Assembly: GCA_904502285.1 (NCBI GenBank)
Contig: CAJGEC010000011.1
Span: 1 to 59,011, forward strand
DNA length: 59,011 nucleotides
Direction: 5' to 3'
DNA from: an uncultured Alistipes sp.
GTDB taxonomy: Bacteria; Bacteroidota; Bacteroidia; Bacteroidales; Rikenellaceae
The number at the start of each line of letters is the position of its first letter. Within the stretch, counting starts at the first letter, position 1. Below, piece after piece: positions 42,661-51,341 of the stretch. The position numbers were made by a program, and so were the translations under genes. The notes below the pieces were generated by a model, which ran no database searches, had not been told where the DNA came from, and worked only from the letters and a program-made list of their open reading frames with translations.

Positions 42661-43513
42661 CTTTATGGCAAATTATCTCGGTGACACGTTCAATTTCAGA
42701 GAGTATATCCTCGGCCAAAGGGTCGGTGACAACGACCTTTGCGCCACACTCTTTGGCCAATGTCTCGACCTTGTCGATAGCGTACTGAGGTTGGATAAGG
42801 ATTGTCGCAGTACCCTCACTGCGAGCACTCTCGACAATAGCTGCCAACTGGCGTGGCGAAGGCTCCTTTCCCTCCTGCTCCACGGCCACCTGCTTAAGGG
42901 CGTAGTGGTGGGCGTAGTAGGTATAGGCAGGGTGGTAAATCATAAAGGACTTAACACCTGAATTAGCTATGGTTGAAGCACATAGGCTATCGAGTTGCTC
43001 GATGCAAGAGATTAACCCTTCGGTAGCCACATCATATTTCAACGAGTCGGGATAACGCGTCTTCATTGTCTCGTGGATGGTCTCGACCATACGCTTTAGT
43101 TCGCGGGGTGAGGTCCAGATATGTGGGTCTACGCCGTGCTTATGGCCACTACCGTCGTGGTGGTGGGAGCAACAACCAGCCAAGAGTTTTATACCCTTCG
43201 AGAGTGGCACGATATTACCCTCCTTAGCCAGACGCTCGGCTACCCTACGCTCGAAGTCAATGAGGCCCGTAGTGAAGAGCAGTTGAGCATCGCTAACCTC
43301 GGTGAGTTGGCGCGCCGATGGGTCATATATCTCAGGACTCATACCCTCTGGAACAAGCACCTCTACAGGGAAGTCTCCGCACGTAACCTCCTCGACAAGT
43401 TGCTTCAGAGGAGCTATACTTACGAATATGGTCTTTTTTTCATTACCCTCACTCGGCTTAGAACAGCCCACAGCAAGAGTGGCAAATAGTATGAATATGG
43501 TTAAACGGAACAT
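42653..43513 (-). CDS. znuA: Zinc ABC transporter substrate-binding lipoprotein
   Basis: A 286-residue cluster A-I binding protein with lipobox VGC (Cys17). The His-rich loop CCSHHHDGSGHKHGVDPHIW lies in the middle, and the later HPAYTYYAHHY histidines are zinc ligands. It captures Zn2+ in the periplasm. A -7 box TACCTTTG is at 43545-43552. No Zur-like site was recognised. Confidence 0.9.
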   Translation of the reverse strand: MFRLTIFILFATLAVGCSKPSEGNEKKTIFVSIAPLKQLVEEVTCGDFPVEVLVPEGMSPEIYDPSARQLTEVSDAQLLFTTGLIDFERRVAERLAKEGNIVPLSKGIKLLAGCCSHHHDGSGHKHGVDPHIWTSPRELKRMVETIHETMKTRYPDSLKYDVATEGLISCIEQLDSLCASTIANSGVKSFMIYHPAYTYYAHHYALKQVAVEQEGKEPSPRQLAAIVESARSEGTATILIQPQYAIDKVETLAKECGAKVVVTDPLAEDILSEIERVTEIICHKDE

Positions 43514-43544
43514 AGTTTTATCTCCTAATAAGCATTATAATTGA

Positions 43545-43552
43545 CAAAGGTA
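43545..43552 (-). promoter_or_regulatory. -7 box (TACCTTTG) of znuA-znuC
   Basis: Minus-strand TAnnTTTG element about 31 bases upstream of ATG 43513. Confidence 0.6.
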
Positions 43553-43632
43553 TAAAAAAGTGTTAGATTTTTTGTTTTATCTATATTTTTTTTCGATATT
43601 TGCCCAATAAAATCTAAAATAACTTGTGCAAA

Positions 43633-44820
43633 ATGATTAAGAATATAACCGAAAAAATAAAGTACATCGGTGTCGATGATACCGATATTGACCTCTTCGA
43701 GAGCCAGTACATTGTGCCTAATGGCGTATCATACAACTCTTACGTCATCCTCGACGAGAAGGTAGCAGTGATGGATACCGTAGACCTCCGCAAGTGCGAC
43801 GAGTGGCTCAACAACCTCGCAACAGCCTTGGAGGGTAGAACTCCCGACTACCTCATCGTTCAGCACCTTGAGCCAGACCACGCAGGCTCTATCGCTAAGG
43901 TCTTGGAGCGCTACCCAGAGATGCAGATCGTAGCATCGGACAAGGCTATAAAAATGATGCCACAGTTCTTCTATGAGGTGAACTTCGAGGGCAGAATTAT
44001 TGGCGTCAAGGAGGGTGGAACACTCTCGTTGGGTGGTCGCACACTCCACTTCGCTATGGCCCCTATGGTACACTGGCCAGAGGTTATGGTAACCTACGAC
44101 AGCAGCGAGAAGGTACTCTTCTCGGCTGACGGCTTTGGCAAGTTCGGAGCCTTGGCTCACGACGAGGAGTGGGCTTGCGAGGCTCGTCGCTACTACTTTA
44201 ACATCTGTGGCAAGTATGGCGCACCTGTTCAGGCGCTCTTGAAGAAGGCTGCACAGTTGGATATCGCCATCATCTGTCCACTCCACGGCCCAATCCTTAC
44301 CGAGAATCTCGGCTACTACATCGGTCTCTACGACACTTGGAGCAAGTATGAGCCAGAGGATGAGGGCGTTTTGGTTGCCTACGCCTCTATCCACGGCAAC
44401 ACTGCCGAGGTAGCAAAGAAGTTTGCGGATATTCTTCGTGCTAAGGGTGCTAAGAAGGTGGTTGTGTCGGATCTCTCACGCTCGGATATGGCTGAGGTTG
44501 TGGAGGATGCTTTCCGTTATAGCCGTCTTGTGGTTGCAGCAGCATCGTACGACTCTGACGTATTCCCTCCAATGCACGACTTCTTGCACCACCTCGCCAT
44601 CAAGGGTTTCTGCAAGCGCCGCATAGGCATCATCGAGAATGGCTCGTGGGCCCCATCAGCAGGTCGTGCAATGCGCAACATTATCGACCGCTTCAAGGAT
44701 GTGGAGGTTATCGAGGATATGGTAACTATCATATCACGTATGAAGCCAGCCGATATGCCTGCTCTTGAGCGTTTGGCTGACGAGATCTTGGCCGATAAGT
44801 GTAGCCGTTGCACCGAGTAG
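43633..44820 (+). CDS. fprA: Flavodiiron protein (A-type flavoprotein)
   Basis: A 395-residue protein of standard two-domain layout: a metallo-beta-lactamase-like diiron domain (about 1-245) with HLEPDHAGS, and a C-terminal flavodoxin domain (about 250-395) with YASIHGNTAEVA. It reduces O2 or NO to water or N2O, protecting the anaerobe from oxygen or nitric oxide. ATG 43633 is preferred over an in-frame TTG 9 bases upstream. No rubredoxin domain is attached. A weak -7-like GATATTTG lies at about 43599. Confidence 0.93.
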   Translation: MIKNITEKIKYIGVDDTDIDLFESQYIVPNGVSYNSYVILDEKVAVMDTVDLRKCDEWLNNLATALEGRTPDYLIVQHLEPDHAGSIAKVLERYPEMQIVASDKAIKMMPQFFYEVNFEGRIIGVKEGGTLSLGGRTLHFAMAPMVHWPEVMVTYDSSEKVLFSADGFGKFGALAHDEEWACEARRYYFNICGKYGAPVQALLKKAAQLDIAIICPLHGPILTENLGYYIGLYDTWSKYEPEDEGVLVAYASIHGNTAEVAKKFADILRAKGAKKVVVSDLSRSDMAEVVEDAFRYSRLVVAAASYDSDVFPPMHDFLHHLAIKGFCKRRIGIIENGSWAPSAGRAMRNIIDRFKDVEVIEDMVTIISRMKPADMPALERLADEILADKCSRCTE

Positions 44821-44842
44821 TTTCGACAACACCTATATAGAC

Positions 44843-44876
44843 AAAAAAGTGGAGAATTGCTCTCCACTTTTTTTGT
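44843..44876. terminator. Bidirectional terminator between fprA and the Ca2+ ATPase genes
   Basis: A 13-bp stem (44843-44855 with 44861-44873) and 5-base loop, with A6 and T7 flanks, between converging genes. Confidence 0.9.
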
Positions 44877-44879
44877 CTA

Positions 44880-47627
44880 CTATCGACTCTTAACTATCGA
44901 AGTTACAAACCTCACCACATCGGGAACTAACAACACGGGCGAGGTAAGAAGAAGTATATAACCCCAATCGCTAAGCGAGATTGGCTCGACATTGAATAAA
45001 TCACTGGCAAAGGTGACGATAACCACCTGGCCTACGATAATAACTAAAGCTATAAGCAAGAAATATTTGTTGTAACTCTGTTTCACGACTTCGGTATTAC
45101 GGAATAGGTCTACAACATCTCTTATAAGGCTACGATCGGTAGCGAAATACTTGACATTAAACAAGTTCCAGAACTGCATAAGCACAAATATCGAGAAGTA
45201 AACACCCATCTCGTAGCCCGAAAGGTGTGGGTGCAACTTGCTACTATCGAAGAGGCCACAGAAGAAAATATGCACAGACTCCCACGTGAACAAATCCTTA
45301 ACACTCTGAATCTGCGTGTGGAACATAAACTGCCACAACGCCGCCAAGAAGAGGAAGAAGAGTAGGCCCGTAATAACGATGCGACGCATCATCCTACCAT
45401 CGACAATATGGCTATTATGCTTACGTGGCTTCTCGTAGAGGACTCCCCTATCGGGTGGCAACGACGAGAGCGCCATAGCAGCAAAGGTATCCATAATGAG
45501 GTTCACCCAGAGCATCTGTGTAACGGTGAGTGGCGAGTCGTAGCCCACAAAGGCACCGAAGAGGACTATCAAGCAGGCGCATAGGTTGATGGTCATCTGG
45601 AAGAGGATGAAGCGACGAATATTGAGATAGAGCGACCTACCCCACATTATCGCCTTGTTGATAGTGGCAAAGGAGTTGTCTATAATAGTGATATCGCTGG
45701 CCTCCTTAGCGCGCGACGTGCCATCACCCATAGAGAGTCCCACCTGTGCCTTGCTCAAAGCAGGGGCATCGTTTGTACCATCGCCCGTAACGGCTACAAC
45801 CTCATTATTAGATTGTAGCAACATCACAAGGCGAGCCTTATCGTCGGGACGGGCGCGAGAGATAATCTTGAGCCTATCGCCACGCAACAACTCTTTTGCC
45901 TCCTCATCGCTGAGTTGCGAGAACTCTACACCCGTAATTATCTGACCCTCCTCGTCGCTGGTAATAAGGCCTATCTGGCGGCCAATCTCCATTGCCGTTC
46001 CAGAGGTATCTCCCGTAACGATGATAACCCTCACGCCAGCCCTATTCATGCAGGTATCTATAGCCTCGGCAACATCCTCGCGGATAGGGTCGGCAATACC
46101 CACAATGCCCAAGAAGGTGGTCACACCACCCTGCTCTACGGCAAAGGCGAGGGTGCGCATAGCGCGTGACTGATAGTTGCGGAGCGTAGCCTCGATACTC
46201 TCCTTAACAAGCCCCTCGGCCATAGCATTACACATTCCAAGAATCACCTCAGGCGCACCCTTAATAAAGCGTACGGGGGTAGGAACATCGTTGCACTGAG
46301 CCACGGTGGCCATATACTTTGTCTCGGTAGAGAAAGGCTCCTGAGAGAGAGTCTTATACTTATTTCTCAGCGTTTTATACTCTATATCTCGGCCTCTGAG
46401 CCACATTAGTAGCGCAACCTCTGTAGGATTGCCAATGGGGGTGATAGAGCCATCCTCGTCTTTAGTGAGTTCGGCCGTGGAGTTCACAGCCATACACTCG
46501 ACAATACGGCTTAGGGCATCTCCTCCGCCAACCTCTATCTCCATTACCGACATACGGTTTTGGGTGAGCGTACCCGTCTTATCGCTACAGATGACCGTCG
46601 CTGCACCCATAGTCTCGCAAGCGTGGAGTTTGCGGACAAGGCTATTCTCCTTGAGCATACGGCGCATACTCATCGCAAGGCTCACCGTAACACTCATTGG
46701 CAGACCCTCCGGCACAGCAACAACGATAAGCGTCACGGCAATCATCACCGAAGACAACACGAATTGAAGGATATCGATCCACGTCACACCCTCGGCAGTC
46801 AAATCGCCAGAGATACCGTAGTAGAGCAGACGGCCTACGATGATGAGCGAAGCCAGCACAAAACTCACCTTCGACATCATACGGCCGAGTTGGTCGAGTT
46901 GCTGGTTGAGCGGAGTCTCCACATCGCTACCCTCGCTTGCTCGCTTAACGCCATGACCCTCCTCGGTATCGACACCCACAGCGACGACCTGCATAACGGC
47001 ACTACCCTCAATTATCGTTGAGCCACGAAGCATAAAGTTAGATGCGTAGGTGGCCTCGCTATCGAACGACTCCTCGTCGGCATACTTATTTACGTATGGC
47101 TCGCCCGTGAAGTCCGACTCATCGACCCTGAGGTCGATAGACTCCAACAACTCTCCATCGGCAGGCACCTCGTCGCCAGGTTCAAGGCGCACGATATCAC
47201 CCACGACAACATCTTGCTTTTCAACAAGATATACATTAAGTTCACCATCTGCATCTACGCGCACCACCTTCACTGGGCGCGAGTCCTTAATCTTATTCAG
47301 AACGTCGAACTCCCTACCCGCCTTAACCTCGAAGATAAAGCCTACGCCCGTAGCCAGCAACAGTGCCAACAGCACTCCCAACGACTCTATCATCACCGAC
47401 CACGAGTAGCCGAGCATAAGAATCTCATAGAGTGAGAGCATCACCGAGAAGAAGAAGACCACGATAAGCACGACGATAATCGGATCCTTGAACTTCTCAA
47501 GATAGGCACGCCAAAGCGACTCACGTTCCGGAGGTGGAATAATATTCTTTCCTGCGCCCTCCACCACAGCCGAGGAGTTTACCCCAAGGGCCAGTGTAGA
47601 GAGGTCTATATCTCTATTTTTTGCCAT
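44880..47627 (-). CDS. Calcium-translocating P-type ATPase (PMCA-like)
   Basis: A 915-residue P2-type ATPase. It has ten membrane helices, the actuator motif DFTGEP, the phosphorylation site CSDKTGTLTQN, the nucleotide-binding domain and the hinge GDGTNDAPAL. The helix M4 VPEGLP sequence and the M5/M6 segments are those of Ca2+ pumps. It exports Ca2+ (less likely Na+ or Mn2+) with ATP. It starts 17 bases after the C_GCAxxG gene and probably shares its promoter. Confidence 0.92.
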   Translation of the reverse strand: MAKNRDIDLSTLALGVNSSAVVEGAGKNIIPPPERESLWRAYLEKFKDPIIVVLIVVFFFSVMLSLYEILMLGYSWSVMIESLGVLLALLLATGVGFIFEVKAGREFDVLNKIKDSRPVKVVRVDADGELNVYLVEKQDVVVGDIVRLEPGDEVPADGELLESIDLRVDESDFTGEPYVNKYADEESFDSEATYASNFMLRGSTIIEGSAVMQVVAVGVDTEEGHGVKRASEGSDVETPLNQQLDQLGRMMSKVSFVLASLIIVGRLLYYGISGDLTAEGVTWIDILQFVLSSVMIAVTLIVVAVPEGLPMSVTVSLAMSMRRMLKENSLVRKLHACETMGAATVICSDKTGTLTQNRMSVMEIEVGGGDALSRIVECMAVNSTAELTKDEDGSITPIGNPTEVALLMWLRGRDIEYKTLRNKYKTLSQEPFSTETKYMATVAQCNDVPTPVRFIKGAPEVILGMCNAMAEGLVKESIEATLRNYQSRAMRTLAFAVEQGGVTTFLGIVGIADPIREDVAEAIDTCMNRAGVRVIIVTGDTSGTAMEIGRQIGLITSDEEGQIITGVEFSQLSDEEAKELLRGDRLKIISRARPDDKARLVMLLQSNNEVVAVTGDGTNDAPALSKAQVGLSMGDGTSRAKEASDITIIDNSFATINKAIMWGRSLYLNIRRFILFQMTINLCACLIVLFGAFVGYDSPLTVTQMLWVNLIMDTFAAMALSSLPPDRGVLYEKPRKHNSHIVDGRMMRRIVITGLLFFLFLAALWQFMFHTQIQSVKDLFTWESVHIFFCGLFDSSKLHPHLSGYEMGVYFSIFVLMQFWNLFNVKYFATDRSLIRDVVDLFRNTEVVKQSYNKYFLLIALVIIVGQVVIVTFASDLFNVEPISLSDWGYILLLTSPVLLVPDVVRFVTSIVKSR

Positions 47628-47644
47628 AGTGCAATGGTTTGGTT

Positions 47645-48133
47645 CTATGACTTACTATTTAGATATTCGGCTACGATGCGTGCAGCACAACCCACATACT
47701 CCGAGCAGGGGCGCTTGCGATAATACTCTGCGGTGCGCTCCGAGGGCATAGGGGTCTCCTTGCGCTCCTCGATAGGCTCAAGCCCCAAGAGTCGGCGACA
47801 TACGATATCGCCATTCTCGCGGCGGAACTCCTCGGCAAAGTGCTGAACAAGAGCGTAGTTATTCTTGCGCTCCTCCAGATTCTTTGGATCTGACGAGGGG
47901 GCTATTGCGCCAGCGACAAATGCCATACCACTCACCGTGCCACACACCTCACGCATACGGCCCATACCGCCACCAAAGGGGGCTATCATCCGAGCAAGGC
48001 TCTCCTGGCTCATTCCCATAACATCATCGAAGGCCATAACAACGGCTTGTGCGCAGTTGTATCCCGCCTTGAAATACTCCTCGGCACGCGCTACACGAGC
48101 CTCGACATCTATTTTAATTTCTCTATTCTCCAT
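47645..48133 (-). CDS. C_GCAxxG_C_C family protein
   Basis: A 162-residue protein with the family signature: YNCAQAVVMAF, then FGGGMGRMREVCGTVSGM, a further cysteine in CRRLLG and a late C-C. These proteins are redox or metal related, but no enzymatic role is established. It leads an operon with the calcium pump. Its -7 box (48153-48160, minus strand) faces that of the HsdR_N gene. Confidence 0.85.
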   Translation of the reverse strand: MENREIKIDVEARVARAEEYFKAGYNCAQAVVMAFDDVMGMSQESLARMIAPFGGGMGRMREVCGTVSGMAFVAGAIAPSSDPKNLEERKNNYALVQHFAEEFRRENGDIVCRRLLGLEPIEERKETPMPSERTAEYYRKRPCSEYVGCAARIVAEYLNSKS

Positions 48134-48141
48134 AATTTTAG

Positions 48142-48160
48142 TATCTTTGCCACAAAGATA
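48142..48160. promoter_or_regulatory. Face-to-face -7 boxes (TATCTTTG / CAAAGATA) of two diverging genes
   Basis: TATCTTTG at 48142-48149 on the plus strand and TATCTTTG at 48160-48153 on the minus strand form an 8-bp inverted repeat with a 3-base centre. Each box lies within the expected initially transcribed region of the other, so the promoters should interfere. Confidence 0.65.
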
Positions 48161-48181
48161 TAACTTTTTTTGACAACTACG

Positions 48182-48628
48182 ATGGAGTACCCCACACTAA
48201 ACTACCCCGCCATACACCTTCGCGCTCGTCGAGGGGCTAACGGACGCACAGAAATCTTCGATAAGGTGCGAGGCCGTTGGCTCGTACTTACGCCCGAAGA
48301 GTGGGTAAGACGTCACGTCGTGGAGTATCTTAAGAGCGAGTGTGACTTCCTCCCTCAGCAGATTATCGAGGAGCATCCTATAAATATAAATGGTATGACC
48401 CAGCGCGCCGACATCGTTGCCCTGGGTAGCGACACCCGTCCACTAATCGTCGTGGAGTGCAAGAAGCCAGAGGTGGCCATCAACCACGACGTTTTGTGTC
48501 AAGCCGTGCGCTACAACTCCATACTCCAATCGCCATATATAGTCATAACGAATGGAATCAACACTTATTGTTATAGTCTAAACGGAATGTCATACTCCCC
48601 AATAGACTACTTCCCTCACTACAGATAA
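48182..48628 (+). CDS. HsdR N-terminal-domain protein (type I restriction R-like nuclease domain)
   Basis: A 148-residue protein with an HSDR_N_2-type nuclease fold. The PD-(D/E)xK core reads as RADIVALG...RPLIVVECKKPE. It lacks the helicase part of an HsdR subunit and is common in Bacteroidetes as a short stand-alone protein of unknown function. ATG 48182 is chosen because it lies 33 bases after the -7 box. It is not linked to the hsdM-hsdS operon 8 kb away. Confidence 0.82.
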   Translation: MEYPTLNYPAIHLRARRGANGRTEIFDKVRGRWLVLTPEEWVRRHVVEYLKSECDFLPQQIIEEHPININGMTQRADIVALGSDTRPLIVVECKKPEVAINHDVLCQAVRYNSILQSPYIVITNGINTYCYSLNGMSYSPIDYFPHYR

Positions 48629-48668
48629 CTACTATTCGGGCAAACAAAAACCAATATCAGCAGATAAA

Positions 48669-48692
48669 AGGGTAGCAAACGCTACTTTTTCT
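48669..48692 (+). terminator. Terminator after the HsdR_N gene
   Basis: Stem GTAGC / GCTAC with AAAC loop, extended by G-T pairs, followed by five T. Confidence 0.65.
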
Positions 48693-48724
48693 CCCTCTTT
48701 TCTTGCTATCTTCATTCTATTTTG

Positions 48725-48732
48725 TAACTTTG
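48725..48732 (+). promoter_or_regulatory. -7 box (TAACTTTG) of panC-panD
   Basis: TAnnTTTG element about 22 bases upstream of ATG 48755. Confidence 0.6.
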
Positions 48733-48754
48733 CCCCATCATTCTAACTAAGGAT

Positions 48755-49591
48755 ATGAAAGTAGTAAATAGCGTGGCTGCTCTTAATGCAGCTTTGGCAG
48801 ATTGCCCTAAGGAGGGCATCGGATTTGTGCCTACGATGGGAGCTTTGCACAACGGCCATAAGTCGTTGGTAGAGCGCGCTCGTAAGGAGAACGACACCGT
48901 TGTAGTAAGTGTCTTCGTAAACCCAACTCAGTTTAACGACAAGAACGACCTCAAGAACTACCCTCGCACCCCAGAGGCTGACTGCGCCGTTTTGGAGTCG
49001 GCGGGTGCAGATATAGTATTTATGCCTTCGGTGGAGGATATCTACCCAGAGCCTGATACCCGTGTATTCGACTTCGGCCTTATCGACAAGGTTATGGAGG
49101 GCGCTACACGCCCAGGTCACTTCAACGGTGTGGCTCAGGTGGTTAGCCGTCTCTTTGCTTTGGTAAATCCTCGTCGTGCATACTTCGGCGAGAAGGACTT
49201 CCAGCAGATTGCCATCATCAAGGCTATGGTCGAGCAACTCAATATCGACATCGAGATTGTGGAGTGTGCTATCGTACGTGGCGAGGATGGCCTTGCCCTC
49301 TCATCGCGTAACGAACTCCTAACCCCAGAGCATCGTGCAGCGGCTCCTCACATCTACGCCACAATCCGTCAGTGTGCCGAGAAGATGGAGACTATGACAC
49401 CTCAGGAGCTTACCGAGTGGGTAGTAGCAACCATCGACTCTAACCCATTGCTCAAGACCATTTACTTCGAGGCCGTAGATGCTAAGAGTATGCAACGTGT
49501 GGAGAAGTGGAGCGACTCGGAGCGAATTCAGGGATGTTGCGCAATTCAGGCTGGCCAAATCCGCCTCATCGACAACATTCGCATTAAGTAA
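48755..49591 (+). CDS. panC: Pantothenate synthetase
   Basis: A 278-residue ligase with the HIGH-like motif PTMGALHNGHKSL, the ATP-binding GEKDFQQ and the KMSKS-like LSSRN. It joins pantoate and beta-alanine. It is followed 20 bases later by panD, which makes the beta-alanine, so the pair supplies vitamin B5 and CoA together. Confidence 0.96.
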   Translation: MKVVNSVAALNAALADCPKEGIGFVPTMGALHNGHKSLVERARKENDTVVVSVFVNPTQFNDKNDLKNYPRTPEADCAVLESAGADIVFMPSVEDIYPEPDTRVFDFGLIDKVMEGATRPGHFNGVAQVVSRLFALVNPRRAYFGEKDFQQIAIIKAMVEQLNIDIEIVECAIVRGEDGLALSSRNELLTPEHRAAAPHIYATIRQCAEKMETMTPQELTEWVVATIDSNPLLKTIYFEAVDAKSMQRVEKWSDSERIQGCCAIQAGQIRLIDNIRIK

Positions 49592-49611
49592 GAACCCTAA
49601 AGACCCAAACT

Positions 49612-49962
49612 ATGTTTATCGAAAGGATGAAATCGAAGATTCACCGTGTGCGTGTCACAGAGGCGAATCTAAACTACGTAGGTAGCATCACCATCGACGA
49701 GGACTTGATGGACGCTGCAGGACTCATCGAGGGCGAGAAGGTGCAAATCGTGAACAACAATAATGGCGAGCGCATCGAGACTTATGTAATTAAGGGTGAG
49801 CGCGGTAGCGGATGTATCTGCTTAAATGGTGCAGCAGCACGTAAGACTGCCGTGGGCGACATCGTTATCATCATGGGCTACGGCTTTATGGATTTCGAGG
49901 AGGCCAAGACCTTCCAGCCAAAGGTCGTGTTCCCTGACGAGCGCACCAACCGCATACTATAA
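49612..49962 (+). CDS. panD: Aspartate 1-decarboxylase
   Basis: A 116-residue pyruvoyl enzyme precursor. The self-cleavage site Gly-Ser lies in YVGSITID (residues about 22-26), so Ser25 becomes the pyruvoyl group. The later CLNGAAAR segment is conserved. It converts aspartate to beta-alanine. It forms an operon with panC and ends at a bidirectional hairpin. Confidence 0.96.
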   Translation: MFIERMKSKIHRVRVTEANLNYVGSITIDEDLMDAAGLIEGEKVQIVNNNNGERIETYVIKGERGSGCICLNGAAARKTAVGDIVIIMGYGFMDFEEAKTFQPKVVFPDERTNRIL

Positions 49963-49980
49963 CGACATCTAACAACAAAA

Positions 49981-50018
49981 CAACAGGAGGGCATCCCAAA
50001 CGGAAAGCCCTCTTGTTG
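49981..50018. terminator. Bidirectional terminator between panD and ispE
   Basis: A 12-bp stem (49981-49992 with 50007-50018) with one G-T pair, between converging genes. Confidence 0.75.
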
Positions 50019-50043
50019 TATATATACCTATCGTCTCTGCGCT

Positions 50044-50856
50044 CTACTCGACGACCTCGATATGTACGAAGCAGTCATCGGGTAGGGACAACGCTGGCTT
50101 ATGGTCATATATTGCAAAGAGTGCTGAGCCAGAACCCGACATCGAGGCATAGAGAGCACCACTACGCAACAACTCCTCCTTGAGCAAGGCGATGGTGGGA
50201 TGAGCCAAGAGTATGTGTGGCTCAAAATCGTTTATAACACTACCCTGCCACTGCTCTATAGGCTTATCAATCAGCGACATAAGACGACAATCTGGGATGC
50301 GTGGCTTAACTCCACTATAGGCTTCACCCGTAGAGACTCCGAACGGAGGCTTAACAACCACAAGCCACAAACCTCGCAAATCGACCTCCACCTCCGACAT
50401 AATCTCGCCCCTGCCCTCGCACAACATCGGCCTATTATAGACAAAGAAGGGGGTGTCGCTACCAAGTTCTGCGGCCAACGAGGCGAGGGTTGGCCTATCC
50501 AACCCAAGAGCATAAATCTCGTTTATAGCCATAATGACCGCCGTAGCATCAGATGAGCCACCACCAAGACCCGCACCAAAGGGTACGCGCTTATCGAGGC
50601 GTATGGCAACACCTCCTATAGCATATCGGCTCTGCATAAGGCGCACAGCACGCACACACAAGTTCTTATCCTCAGGACAATCGACCTCAATACCCACGCC
50701 AGTAAACTCCACGCCACTATCAATGGCCTCGACATCCAAAACATCGTACAACCCCTTGACGGGCAACATCACAGTCTCAAGGTCGTGGTAGCCATCCTCG
50801 CGCTTACGCAGTACGTTAAGGCCGAGATTTATCTTACAATTAGCTTTTAGACGCAT
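50044..50856 (-). CDS. ispE: 4-diphosphocytidyl-2-C-methyl-D-erythritol kinase
   Basis: A 270-residue GHMP kinase with the ATP-binding motif PFGAGLGGGSSDA, the substrate motif KINLGLNVLRKREDGYHD at the start and the C-terminal MSGSGSALFA. It performs the fourth step of the MEP isoprenoid route. It follows the zinc-ribbon gene by 9 bases, so the two share a transcript. Confidence 0.95.
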   Translation of the reverse strand: MRLKANCKINLGLNVLRKREDGYHDLETVMLPVKGLYDVLDVEAIDSGVEFTGVGIEVDCPEDKNLCVRAVRLMQSRYAIGGVAIRLDKRVPFGAGLGGGSSDATAVIMAINEIYALGLDRPTLASLAAELGSDTPFFVYNRPMLCEGRGEIMSEVEVDLRGLWLVVVKPPFGVSTGEAYSGVKPRIPDCRLMSLIDKPIEQWQGSVINDFEPHILLAHPTIALLKEELLRSGALYASMSGSGSALFAIYDHKPALSLPDDCFVHIEVVE

Positions 50857-50865
50857 ACCCTACCG

Positions 50866-51228
50866 CTAAGCCTCAAGGGCAACCGTAATGATTAGACTGA
50901 TAAAGAGCAGAGCTATAACACCAAGCATAATCCACACGGGCACTTTAGCCCAGGTAGTAGAGGTCTCGCCATAGTGCTCGGCATAAAAGATATCGCCATT
51001 CTGCCAACAGGTGTCTGACTTGAAGTAATATACAAGCGAGACTACGCCACAGGGCCAAAAGAACACTAACGCAAAAATAGCCCACACAAGGCTGGTGTAG
51101 GGGTTGGGTACTTGACTCCTCGAAGCACGGGTCGCCTCGCTATCGTTAAATACGAAACCACAATGAGGGCATACGTTGATAGTTGAAGCCACGAGGCCTC
51201 CACACTCAGGACAATTTCTTGCAGCCAT
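50866..51228 (-). CDS. Zinc-ribbon protein with CD225/dispanin-like membrane domain
   Basis: A 120-residue protein. The N-terminal zinc ribbon (CPECGG ... CPHCGF, residues 5-24) is joined by a linker to a CD225/dispanin-like pair of helices (about 45-68 and 95-118) with the conserved WPCGVVSLVYYFKSD..W..GD segment. The family is better known from interferon-induced membrane proteins of animals. Bacterial members are of unknown function. The -7 box TATCTTTG is at 51266-51273. Confidence 0.8.
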   Translation of the reverse strand: MAARNCPECGGLVASTINVCPHCGFVFNDSEATRASRSQVPNPYTSLVWAIFALVFFWPCGVVSLVYYFKSDTCWQNGDIFYAEHYGETSTTWAKVPVWIMLGVIALLFISLIITVALEA

Positions 51229-51265
51229 ACCATATATTGATTTAGTCGTTATCGCTTATATTCAA

Positions 51266-51273
51266 CAAAGATA
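51266..51273 (-). promoter_or_regulatory. -7 box (TATCTTTG) of the zinc-ribbon/CD225-ispE pair
   Basis: Minus-strand TAnnTTTG element about 38 bases upstream of ATG 51228. Confidence 0.6.
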
Positions 51274-51341
51274 CTATTTTTTCACATAAAGGCGGTATAG
51301 TTATTGAAAAAGATTGGATGAAACTTTTAAATTTTACGATT

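Noticed and set aside
43729..44394. A 221-codon minus-strand frame inside the flavodiiron gene
   Set aside because: Antisense shadow without start signals. The flavodiiron protein is complete on the other strand.
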